A model generated the notes under the pieces. It ran no database searches. It was not told the DNA's origin and saw only the letters and a program-made list of their open reading frames with translations. A stretch of DNA of 5,294 bases from Chloroflexota bacterium (GTDB lineage: Bacteria > Chloroflexota > Anaerolineae > Anaerolineales > Anaerolineaceae), in assembly GCA_012797215.1 (NCBI GenBank), contig JAAZPN010000274.1, positions 1-5,294 on the forward strand, read 5' to 3'. This document shows positions 1 through 5,294 of this stretch, in pieces. Numbering within the stretch: position 1 is the stretch's first letter; every line of letters starts with the position of its first letter. Position numbers and translations under genes: made by a program.

Positions 1-1140
1 GCCAGAATCGAGGGGATGGTAGAGCCAGCGGAGCGCCTGCAAGCCGCGGTGGATGACCTGTTTGGCGCGCCGCGCGCCAAAGCGCTTGAAAATGCCGCCA
101 TTCCGCGTCTGAGCGGTATCCGCGAATTGTATCTGACCCTGACCGGGGATTATGAGCTGCACGGCGGCTACTATCCTCAGCGCGCGCAATTGGCTGGCAC
201 CAGCGATTTCAGCGGACTAGTCAAAAACGCGCTGAATAAACTGGTCGCGAACACCTGGGATGAGCTGGGGCGGGCTGGTTATGACTGGTGGAAGCAAGTG
301 ACTGTACAGGAGCATTTCTCCAGCTTGCACGACATCACCGGGACGCTGATTGGAACGGTGGGGGACCTGCCTACCGTGGCGGAAGGCGGAACATACACCG
401 AACTTGCCATCGGGGATTCCCCGGAGACGGCCAGCTTCACTAAATACGGCGGTTACATTCCGCTGACTTTGGAATTGATTGACCGCGATGAAACCCGCAA
501 ACTGCGCAGTTACGCCCGCGAGCTGGCGACCGCTGGAATGCGGAAAATTTCAAAACTTGTCGCGGCAATATTCACCAGCAACAGCGGCGTAGGACCGACT
601 ATGGCTGATACCGGCGCGTTATTCAACGTGACGGCTGTTACTACTGCGGGTGGGCATGCCAACCTGGGCACCAGCGCCTTGAGCGCCAATGCCTGGGACG
701 CGGCTTGCCGCAGCGTTTACAAACAGCCAATGCTAATCAAAAATAGCGCCGCGCTGCGCGGGACTGGCCCGGCTTTGGCGGTGAATCCCAAGTTCATCCT
801 CATTCCACGCGCGCTGCAAAAGACCGCCATGGAGCTTTGCACCGGCGCTTTGGTGCGCGAGAGCGGTTATGTGTACGATAACGTCTTGAAAGGCAGCGCT
901 GTTCCGGTTGTCGTTCCGGATTGGGCGGATGAAAGCGACTGGGCGGCAGTCTGCGACCCGCGGGTTGCGCCAGCGATATTTGTAGGCGAGCGCTTTGGTT
1001 TGGCGCCAGAAATATTTGTCGCGGGGGACGAGCTTTCCCCTTCGGTTTTCAGCAATGATGAACACCGACTGAAAGTGCGGCATTACCTGGCGCTCTGGGT
1101 GAATGATTACCGCCCGCTGTTCAAGTCAAACGTCGCGTAA
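1..1140 (+). CDS. Phage major capsid protein, gpT-like or protease-capsid fusion type (5' partial)
   Basis: This is the shell-forming protein of a tailed-phage head. The frame is open from base 1 (residues ARIEG before the first ATG at 16), and GAGGGG directly abuts that ATG with no spacing, so the true start probably lies upstream. Numbering from the ATG at 16, I see family-like blocks: LTGDYELHG (42-50), NALNKLV (71-77), LGRAGYDWWKQV (84-95), GDLPTVAEGGTYTEL (116-130), KYGGYIPLTLELI (143-155), a segment ending IFTSNSGVGPTMAD (185-198), and a C-terminal stretch with PEIFVAG (331-337), FSNDEHRLKVR (345-355) and NDYRPLFKSNVA (363-374). From memory these match capsid domains related to Mu gpT, often fused behind a prohead protease domain. 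Whether a protease lies upstream cannot be seen. It leads the structural cluster, 31 nt before the next start. The capsid call is fairly sure; the fusion is an inference. Confidence 0.85.
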   Translation, partial: ARIEGMVEPAERLQAAVDDLFGAPRAKALENAAIPRLSGIRELYLTLTGDYELHGGYYPQRAQLAGTSDFSGLVKNALNKLVANTWDELGRAGYDWWKQVTVQEHFSSLHDITGTLIGTVGDLPTVAEGGTYTELAIGDSPETASFTKYGGYIPLTLELIDRDETRKLRSYARELATAGMRKISKLVAAIFTSNSGVGPTMADTGALFNVTAVTTAGGHANLGTSALSANAWDAACRSVYKQPMLIKNSAALRGTGPALAVNPKFILIPRALQKTAMELCTGALVRESGYVYDNVLKGSAVPVVVPDWADESDWAAVCDPRVAPAIFVGERFGLAPEIFVAGDELSPSVFSNDEHRLKVRHYLALWVNDYRPLFKSNVA

Positions 1141-1158
1141 GCAATTTTTCCATTCAAC

Positions 1159-1165
1159 AAAGGAG
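1159..1165 (+). promoter_or_regulatory. Ribosome binding site setting the start at 1172
   Basis: AAAGGAG lies 6 nt before the ATG at 1172. It selects that start over the upstream in-frame ATG at 1103, which would sit inside the capsid gene and add 23 residues with no membrane-protein character. Confidence 0.8.
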
Positions 1166-1171
1166 AGAGAG

Positions 1172-1366
1172 ATGCCAAAATGGAAAGTGCTGTTGGGCTC
1201 CCGGAAATTTTGGGCAGCCCTGATGGGTTTGCTGGTCTTGGTGATTAAAGCCTGGAATCCAGATTTTCCGCTCGAAGCGGGAGAACTGGCAGGCATCCTT
1301 TCAGTGTTGGTCGCTTACATTCTGGGCACCGCGCTGGAAGATGGATTAGCCGGGCACCGCGAATAG
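1172..1366 (+). CDS. Small two-helix membrane protein, holin-like
   Basis: This 64-residue protein has a short basic N-terminus (MPKWKVLLGSRKFW) and two hydrophobic stretches, about residues 13-27 (FWAALMGLLVLVIKA) and 38-54 (LAGILSVLVAYILGTAL). They are joined by a short loop with WNPDFPLEAGE, and a charged tail (EDGLAGHRE) follows. That plan of two membrane spans, charged ends and fewer than 100 residues is typical of small phage holins, which permeabilise the inner membrane at lysis. I do not recognise a named holin family, so function is inferred from form and phage context. Its place between capsid and connector genes, with no endolysin nearby, is unusual for a holin; a membrane-associated morphogenesis role is an alternative. 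It starts 31 nt after the capsid stop with a strong ribosome binding site, and a GC-rich hairpin begins 10 nt after its stop codon. Confidence 0.75.
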   Translation: MPKWKVLLGSRKFWAALMGLLVLVIKAWNPDFPLEAGELAGILSVLVAYILGTALEDGLAGHRE

Positions 1367-1376
1367 CGTGAGGGAC

Positions 1377-1403
1377 GCGGGCGCCTGTACATCAGGCGCC
1401 CGC
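1377..1403 (+). terminator. Perfect 11-bp GC-rich hairpin without T tract
   Basis: The arm GCGGGCGCCTG (1377-1387) is the exact reverse complement of CAGGCGCCCGC (1393-1403), with a TACAT loop of 5 nt. The stem is nearly all G-C. Downstream bases are AAACCACCAAAC on the + strand, and the minus-strand exit also lacks a T run, so it is not a canonical intrinsic terminator in either direction. It sits in the 77-nt gap between the membrane-protein gene and the next gene. It may partly terminate transcription, or protect the 3' end of a capsid-membrane-protein mRNA so that those products exceed the tail proteins. The structure is certain from the sequence; the role is inferred. Confidence 0.45.
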
Positions 1404-1430
1404 AAACCACCAAACTGTGAATATCCCCTT

Positions 1431-1435
1431 AGGAG
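1431..1435 (+). promoter_or_regulatory. Ribosome binding site for a GTG start
   Basis: AGGAG is placed 8 nt before the GTG at 1444. It supports a non-ATG start for the small gene that follows; no in-frame ATG is available nearby. Confidence 0.65.
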
Positions 1436-1443
1436 CGTGAAGA

Positions 1444-1650
1444 GTGGAGAGAACTGAACTTAAAACAATAGTGGAAGCGCTGGCGGGACCTAATCCGCTT
1501 GGATGCGCTGTCAAGGAGAACGGCGTGTTGGTGATTGTGGACAGCAGCGGGAAAAAGAAAGCCTACTATCCGGCGGATTACCAGCATCTGCTGCATACCC
1601 GGAAAACGAACAAGACAACGAAAGGAGATGGATATGCCCGCGCTCAGTGA
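1444..1650 (+). CDS. Small phage protein of unknown function (GTG start)
   Basis: This 68-residue protein starts with GTG and I do not recognise it. The N-terminus (ERTELKTIVEALAG) is probably helical. A central part (residues about 20-45: GCAVKENGVLVIVDSSGKKK, then AYYPAD) reads as two or three beta strands around a GVLVIVDSSGKK turn, a pattern seen in small phage proteins that sit between capsid and connector genes. The C-terminal tail is basic (RKTNKTTKGDGYARAQ) and is encoded over the ribosome binding site and first codons of the next gene. The last 17 nt overlap that gene, so the two are probably translationally coupled. I see no cysteine pairs, membrane span or known catalytic motif. 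It is likely real because of the ribosome binding site, the tight packing and the non-random composition. A minor head or scaffold accessory role is only a guess from position. Confidence 0.65.
   Translation: MERTELKTIVEALAGPNPLGCAVKENGVLVIVDSSGKKKAYYPADYQHLLHTRKTNKTTKGDGYARAQ
1621..1627 (+). promoter_or_regulatory. Ribosome binding site choosing ATG 1634 over ATG 1628
   Basis: AAAGGAG ends immediately before an in-frame ATG at 1628 (zero spacing) and 6 nt before the in-frame ATG at 1634. The spacing favours 1634. The site lies inside the coding sequence of the preceding gene, consistent with translational coupling. Confidence 0.75.
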
Positions 1651-2074
1651 CCTGTGTGAGAGCTTGAATCATCAATTTTTGGACCCCCAGAACCTTGTCA
1701 TTCCCGGCGATACCCAAACGGAAGCTGTTCGGGAAGCTCTGGCTGGGATGAACGCCTTTCTCGGCACGCAATACACGCTGGAAGGATTGGACAGCGCCCC
1801 GACCAGCAGCCTGCCCGACCGATACGTCCCCGTGCTTTTGTGCGGCGCGGCAGCCTTCGCGCTGGATTTTAGCTTGCGAAAACGCCTGGGAGGATTTGCC
1901 AGCGCGATTGGGCGAGAGGAAACCATGCGCTTATGGTGTGAGCATCTCTCCCGCCAGTTTGACGCGGGGCTGGACCGCCTGCGATTATTGACGCTGCAGA
2001 GCGAAGCCAGCGCGCCGTTTGGGGCCTGGGTGTGGAATGAAAGCCCACACTGGCGCACGGAAGGTGAAGCATGA
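1634..2074 (+). CDS. Probable head-tail connector/adaptor protein
   Basis: This 146-residue soluble protein is mainly helical. It begins with LSDLCESLNHQFLDP, followed by an acidic/polar turn (GDTQTEAVREALAGMNAFLGTQYTLEGLD, residues about 25-53), a TSSLPDRYVPVLLCGAAAFALDF segment (58-80) and a C-terminal helix ending near WVWNESPHW. A short gene after the capsid, an N-terminal DP turn leading to an EAVREAL helix, a TLEGLD...LP block and an alanine-rich GAAAFAL helix all resemble the gp6-like head-tail connector group, whose members form a ring under the portal. This is pattern recognition from memory with no alignment run, and these small connectors diverge fast. It overlaps the upstream gene by 17 nt and the downstream gene by 4 nt (ATGA). 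A tail-completion protein is the main alternative. Confidence 0.55.
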   Translation: MPALSDLCESLNHQFLDPQNLVIPGDTQTEAVREALAGMNAFLGTQYTLEGLDSAPTSSLPDRYVPVLLCGAAAFALDFSLRKRLGGFASAIGREETMRLWCEHLSRQFDAGLDRLRLLTLQSEASAPFGAWVWNESPHWRTEGEA

Positions 2075-3423
2075 GCCGGCTAGACCTGGGGAACCTGGCG
2101 GATCCTGAAGAAAGCGCCTGGTACTGCCTTAATGACGGACCGATGGATCCAGGTTTGCTAGGGACGCAGTATGACCCCATTGTCACGCCAGCAGAAGTCG
2201 TCACCGAAAGCTTGCGCGTGGGCTTGCGCGGCAGCCCAACGGAATTGCGGGCGGTTATTCGACGCTTGTCGCAGATCGTCGAGTTGGTGCGCCTGAACAA
2301 TGAGCATGGCATTGGTCATGCTATCTATCTGCGCGCCTTTCCGCCTGAAAGCGCTAGCCCGGTTTACACCCGTTTACTGCGCGCGGAACTGCGAACTTTG
2401 CCTGGAGCATTGGTTTATGAGGAGGGCGGCGCGTTGGCCGTGGATTTGGTTGTTACCAGGTTTAATTACTTTGACGGAGTCGAGCAAGCGCTGAACCTGG
2501 CAAACAGCGCGGGCAGCGGCTACAGCGTCAGCCTTCTGAACTTTGATGACGAGCTGGCAGCTGGCAACGATAATTATTTCTATGTGAATACCAGCGAGCT
2601 GGAAAGTGACTTGCCCGCGCCGCTTCGGCTGCAGATCACCAACAATAACAGCGCAGCCTTGCGTCAGCTTTTTGTGGGGGCGTTTCACGATCGCGGCAAC
2701 ACGGATAAGCCGCCGCTGACGCTGGAGGCGGAATCCGCGCCAGAAGCGGAGCTTGTCAGCGCCACCAGCGCGTCAAATGGCGCGTTTGGGCGTTTTAGCG
2801 TGCCGGGCGGCGCCTGGCAGGCATTTGCCAGTTGGGAAATAGACTACACAGACCTGGCCGCGCTCGGCGGGCGCATGTTTTTGCCGCTCTTGCGTTTTCA
2901 GACTCCTCTTTCAGCGCTTGGGGCGCGCTTCCGAGTGGTTCTAAGACACAGCGGCGCTCCAATGGGTGGGGTGCTGTGCCTAACTTCAGCAGCGGCCGCT
3001 CAAGCCGGAACAGGTTTTTTGGCGCTCGCGCCGTTGCGCCTGCCTTCTGGCAAACTTAGCCCGCGTTACGCGCCTGCGCCGCTTCTTCTAAACCTCCAGG
3101 TTCTGATTCCCAGCGCAGGCAGCTATACGTTGAACATCGATAACCTCAGTTTGCTCCCTCAGGATAGTTTTGCGTGGTTTGATTTCCCAGCTGGGTTGGC
3201 GGCTGGCGCGCGCTTGATGGATGATGGGTTCGCGCGGGAAAGTTACACGCTGATTGACGGGCAGCAGCTGCGGGCGCATGAACGGGTGGGAGCCTGGCTT
3301 ACGCTGCCTGTCGGCGCGCGTTCCTGGTTTTATTTTTTCCAGGTGGATGGCGACAATCTGGCGCCAACGCAGGCAGCCATTGCAGCGCGGCTTTGGTGCC
3401 GCGGCCGTCGGCAGATACTGTGA
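2071..3423 (+). CDS. Beta-rich phage tail protein, distal-tail (Dit)-like front half
   Basis: This 450-residue protein starts at the ATGA overlap, with AAGGTGA upstream. The front part (about residues 45-136) follows a tail-protein pattern: ESLRVGLRGSPTELRAVIRRL, an AIYLRAFPP strand, YTRLLRAELRTLPGAL, and VDLVVTRFNYFDG ending the domain. Distal tail proteins of long-tailed phages often show a similar closing strand with an aromatic residue and glycine. Residues about 180-205 (DLPAPLRLQITNNNSAALRQLFVGAF) look like the start of a beta-sandwich. Residues 215-305 and 330-450 contain further alternating-hydrophobic strands (FRVVLRHSG, LLLNLQVLIPSAGSYTLNI, SWFYFFQVDGD), suggesting one or two jelly-roll or carbohydrate-binding-type domains. 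There is no signal peptide or membrane span. Placement just before the hub gene fits distal tail proteins. The structural tail role is likely; the exact Dit assignment and any glycan binding are inferred. Confidence 0.6.
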   Translation: MSRLDLGNLADPEESAWYCLNDGPMDPGLLGTQYDPIVTPAEVVTESLRVGLRGSPTELRAVIRRLSQIVELVRLNNEHGIGHAIYLRAFPPESASPVYTRLLRAELRTLPGALVYEEGGALAVDLVVTRFNYFDGVEQALNLANSAGSGYSVSLLNFDDELAAGNDNYFYVNTSELESDLPAPLRLQITNNNSAALRQLFVGAFHDRGNTDKPPLTLEAESAPEAELVSATSASNGAFGRFSVPGGAWQAFASWEIDYTDLAALGGRMFLPLLRFQTPLSALGARFRVVLRHSGAPMGGVLCLTSAAAAQAGTGFLALAPLRLPSGKLSPRYAPAPLLLNLQVLIPSAGSYTLNIDNLSLLPQDSFAWFDFPAGLAAGARLMDDGFARESYTLIDGQQLRAHERVGAWLTLPVGARSWFYFFQVDGDNLAPTQAAIAARLWCRGRRQIL

Positions 3424-3430
3424 GGCGCGC

Positions 3431-4960
3431 ATGAATTTGAACAGGGAGGCGTTTCAGGCATTCATAACGGATTCGGACGGCACGCCAGTGCTGGCGCCCG
3501 GCAGCTTGCGGGTGAGCATGTTGTCCTGGAAGGCTCTGGGCGGCTGCGACAGGGCGCGATTGGTGTTGGATGAAGCTCCGGGCAACTTCGCGCAGTGGTC
3601 GGGATTAATAAGCAAAGCGGTGCGGGTTTACAACAGTTTTGGCTGCCTGGTGTGGTGGGGCTATATTCACAGCGCGGCGCGGGAGGAGGGCGCGCATCAA
3701 ATTTCACAGTCGCTGGATGATTTGGCTAACCGCGTTGCCGTGCGGTACCTGGAGCTTGAACCCACGGGAGAGAGCTTTGGCGCGGCGAGGCAGACCGAGT
3801 GGGCAGAGGACGCGCAAAGCACGGCGACTTTTGGGCGCAAGGACCTGCTGCTTGAGCGCGGGCTTATGTCTGAGAGCGCCGCGCTGCAGCTGCGCGACCT
3901 GACCCTGGCGCGGAGCGCGGAACCTGCCGCGCGCCTGCTATTGGGCAAGCCTCAGCAGCGGAGCGATGTTTCACTGCGAGAGGAACGCGGGCGGTCAATT
4001 CTTCTGGATTGCATGGGTTGGTTCGCGCGCCTGGCTTGGCGCATTTACCAGCCGCCAAACGGCCTGCTTGGGAATACTGCCAGCCAACAGGGCAGCCAAA
4101 GCCTGGGGAATACTTCTTCGTTCCAACGGGTGGGGCAGTCCTTTCGGACTGCCAGCAGCGCCGCTTTGCTAAAACAAGTCGAAGCGCGCGTAAGACGCTA
4201 CGGCAGCCCGAGCGACTCTATTAAGCTTGCGCTGCAGCTGGATAATGGCAGCGGCAGCCCAGCTGGCGTGGATTTGGTATCCGCTCTTGTTTCGGGTGCC
4301 TCGCTTGCGCCGGAAGCGTATCCATGGACGGTGTTTTCATTCGCTGACCCACCGCAGCTTTTGGCAGACACGAATTATTGGCTGGTCTTTTCCCGCAGCG
4401 GGTCAGTCAGCGCGTCAAACTATTACGTTTTGGCTGTCGATGAAAAACTTTCTTACCTGGATGGGACCCTTAAAACATACAATGGCAGCGCCTGGTCAGC
4501 GCGTTCCATGCCAGCGGATTTGGTCTTTAGGGCGAGCGCAATCTGGCAAAGCACGGACTTGCTGGCAGAGGCAGCCGGGCTTTTTTTGGGGGATCCCTTT
4601 AGCGAGGTGAGCGTGGACTGCGCGAGCGGCGTGTTTCTGACGCCGACTTCCGCTAAGCCGCTGCCAACTGACCAATTCGCGCGGTCTTTGCTGGACCTTG
4701 GCACAGAGCGCATGACGACTCTGACCTGTGAGGTCGACGCGAACCTGAGGCTAATCTTTTCGGAGCGGGTGGCGGCGCAGGAAGGCGAGCTTTGGAAACT
4801 AAACCCAAGGGGCGGCTTGCTAACGCCAGCAGGAGAGCCCCCTCTACCGGGACAACTGCCAGTGGGTAGGTGGCTTCGGTCGGGGGAAAATGCCCCCGTA
4901 TTCATCACAGCCGGGGCAATCAGCGCTCCAGACTGGACGCCGCGCCTGAAAAGCGACTGA
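3431..4960 (+). CDS. Phage tail hub/baseplate (Tal or gp27-like) protein with inserted jelly-roll domain
   Basis: This 509-residue protein starts at ATG 3431, 7 nt after the upstream stop, with TGAGG 5 nt before it; the frame extends further upstream inside the previous gene, but only this start fits. Residues 1-210 resemble tail-hub proteins: LSWKALGGCDRARLVLDEAP, a VRVYNSFGCLVWWGYIHS strand pair typical of the hub ring domain, SLDDLANRVAVRY, then GRKDLLLERGLMSESAALQLRD and a conserved-looking CMGWFARLAWRIY block. Residues about 212-370 break this pattern with LGNT repeats and a QSFRTASSAALLKQVEARVRRY stretch, ending NYWLVFSRSG...ASNYYVLAVDEKLSYLDG...NGSAWS...DLVFRASAIW, which resembles choice-of-anchor R-type jelly-roll domains of surface proteins. 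Hub-like sequence resumes at 375-480 (DLLAEAAGLFLGDPF, DQFARSLLDLGTERMTTLTCEVDANLRLIFSERV). It probably sits at the tail tip. No peptidase motif was seen. Confidence 0.6.
   Translation: MNLNREAFQAFITDSDGTPVLAPGSLRVSMLSWKALGGCDRARLVLDEAPGNFAQWSGLISKAVRVYNSFGCLVWWGYIHSAAREEGAHQISQSLDDLANRVAVRYLELEPTGESFGAARQTEWAEDAQSTATFGRKDLLLERGLMSESAALQLRDLTLARSAEPAARLLLGKPQQRSDVSLREERGRSILLDCMGWFARLAWRIYQPPNGLLGNTASQQGSQSLGNTSSFQRVGQSFRTASSAALLKQVEARVRRYGSPSDSIKLALQLDNGSGSPAGVDLVSALVSGASLAPEAYPWTVFSFADPPQLLADTNYWLVFSRSGSVSASNYYVLAVDEKLSYLDGTLKTYNGSAWSARSMPADLVFRASAIWQSTDLLAEAAGLFLGDPFSEVSVDCASGVFLTPTSAKPLPTDQFARSLLDLGTERMTTLTCEVDANLRLIFSERVAAQEGELWKLNPRGGLLTPAGEPPLPGQLPVGRWLRSGENAPVFITAGAISAPDWTPRLKSD
4064..4540 (+). 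other. Apparent inserted choice-of-anchor R-like beta domain within the hub gene
   Basis: Residues about 212-370 of the hub-like protein are rich in Ser, Ala, Gly, Asn and aromatic residues. They run as a series of beta strands ending with NYWLVF, SNYYVLAV and DLVFRASAIW. The flanks read as one continuous hub domain, so this looks like an insertion. The family name is from memory; limits are approximate. Confidence 0.45.
4070..4114 (+). repeat. Short direct repeat encoding LGNT at a 12-residue period
   Basis: GGGAATACT occurs at 4070-4078 and again at 4106-4114, 36 nt apart, both encoding the GNT of LGNT. CAGCCAA also repeats at 4081-4087 and 4093-4099. The repeats form a Gln/Ser-rich linker at the upstream edge of the inserted beta domain. 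Confidence 0.5.
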
Positions 4961-5031
4961 ACTGGCCGGGGTTGGAATGCAAAAGCCCGTCTGGAAACGA
5001 AAGCGGTTAAAATGGTGACAGAAATTAGTAT

Positions 5032-5036
5032 GGAGG
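5032..5036 (+). promoter_or_regulatory. Ribosome binding site for the glycoside hydrolase gene
   Basis: GGAGG ends 5 nt before the ATG at 5042. An in-frame ATG at 5030 overlaps this site and would add only four residues, so 5042 is the better start. The 81-nt gap upstream holds a TAAAAT at 5008-5013 that could be a -10 element, but no matching -35 at normal spacing was found. Confidence 0.75.
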
Positions 5037-5041
5037 CAGAT

Positions 5042-5294
5042 ATGCCAAAGGCAACCTTTAACTTTCCAGCGGGCTTTTTGTGGGGCAGCGCCGCGGCCGC
5101 GCACTGTGTGGAAGGCAGCAGCCCTGCTACCGATTGGTTGGAATGGGAACAACAGCCTGGTCGGATTGTGGATGGCAGCACGGTCGGACGGGGATGCGAA
5201 TGGTGGTCGGGGCGCTGGCGCGAGGATTTTGACCGCGCGCAGGAGATCGACCAAAAAGCGCTGCGATTTTCCATTGAATGGGCGCGCGTGCAGC
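5042..5294 (+). CDS. Glycoside hydrolase family 1, beta-glucosidase type (3' partial)
   Basis: Only the first 84 residues are present and the frame is open at the right edge. Family 1 enzymes are cytoplasmic retaining glycosidases of about 400-450 residues that cleave beta-glucosides, beta-galactosides and related sugars. Here I see the N-terminal signature FPAGFLWGSAAAAHCVEGSS (residues 8-27), then TDWLEWEQQPGRI (31-43), and RWREDFDRAQEIDQKALRFSIEWARVQ, which matches the conserved DxxRAxE and RFSIxWxR region of the barrel's first strands. The two catalytic glutamates lie beyond the window. No signal peptide is visible. One oddity is cysteine 22, where the usual signature has Gln or Asn contacting the sugar. 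The gene follows the phage-like genes in the same direction but is probably a host metabolic gene with its own ribosome binding site. Family assignment is strong; substrate is unknown. Confidence 0.88.
   Translation, partial: MPKATFNFPAGFLWGSAAAAHCVEGSSPATDWLEWEQQPGRIVDGSTVGRGCEWWSGRWREDFDRAQEIDQKALRFSIEWARVQ

Noticed and set aside
733..1083. Minus-strand frame inside the capsid gene
   Set aside because: It is antisense to conserved-looking capsid blocks and has no recognisable content.
1672..2312. Minus-strand frames opposite the connector and tail genes
   Set aside because: Basic, Ser/Arg/Pro-rich shadow translations with no motif; the + strand genes here are tightly packed and coherent.
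2958..4140. Similar words TCCAATGGGTGGGG (near 2959) and TCCAACGGGTGGGG (near 4122)
   Set aside because: They are read in different frames in two different genes and do not extend, so chance in GC-rich coding DNA is the simpler explanation.
4227..4610. A 127-codon + strand frame inside the hub gene
   Set aside because: It is an out-of-frame shadow of the inserted beta domain, Trp/Arg-rich and without a ribosome binding site.
4966..4994. Possible terminator after the hub gene
   Set aside because: Only a 4-bp CGGG/CCCG pairing with a 15-nt loop can be drawn, and no T tract follows.
5008..5013. TAAAAT as a -10 promoter element for the hydrolase
   Set aside because: It matches five of six consensus bases, but no -35 lies at 16-18 nt; the nearest TTGGAA (4972-4977) is 30 nt away. 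Too weak to list as a promoter.
4453..5274. Open frame of 273 codons on the minus strand spanning the hub end and the hydrolase start
   Set aside because: It runs antisense across two well-supported genes and their gap, has an Arg/Ser/Pro-rich composition typical of GC-rich antisense frames, and shows no domain or ribosome binding site.

Overview
The window looks like the late structural-gene end of a tailed prophage, or a prophage remnant, that runs directly into a bacterial metabolic gene. All recognisable genes lie on the + strand. The DNA is moderately GC-rich, and GCG/GCC alanine and AGC serine codons are prominent throughout. The capsid family and the N-terminus of the glycoside hydrolase at the right end both remind me of proteins from Chloroflexota (Anaerolineae-type) genomes. 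That assignment rests on memory of family sequences and is an inference, not a search result.

Layout: (1) 1-1140, the 3' part of a major capsid protein related to Mu gpT-like or protease-capsid fusion proteins, open at the left edge; (2) 1172-1366, a 64-residue two-helix membrane protein that is holin-like in form; (3) 1377-1403, a perfect 11-bp GC-rich hairpin in the only sizeable gap inside the cluster; (4) 1444-1650, a GTG-started 68-residue protein of unknown function; (5) 1634-2074, a probable head-tail connector or adaptor; (6) 2071-3423, a 450-residue beta-rich tail protein with a distal-tail-like front half; (7) 3431-4960, a 509-residue tail-hub-like protein carrying an apparent jelly-roll insertion; (8) 4961-5041, an 81-nt gap; (9) 5042 to the right edge, the first 84 residues of a family 1 glycoside hydrolase (beta-glucosidase type).

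From the hairpin to 4960 the genes overlap or nearly touch (17-nt overlap, 4-nt ATGA overlap, 7-nt gap), which suggests one translationally coupled transcript. Inferred roles: the capsid protein forms the shell, the connector closes its portal vertex, and the two large proteins form the distal tail and receptor-facing hub.

Most unusual are the shortness of the set and the insert in the hub. Between capsid and hub there is no tape-measure gene, no recognisable tail-tube gene and no tail chaperone pair, and no lysis enzyme or integrase is in view. This could mean a short-tailed phage, a reduced or domesticated particle (for example of gene-transfer-agent type), or missing genes that lie elsewhere. 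I see no CRISPR array, tRNA, rRNA or insertion sequence.
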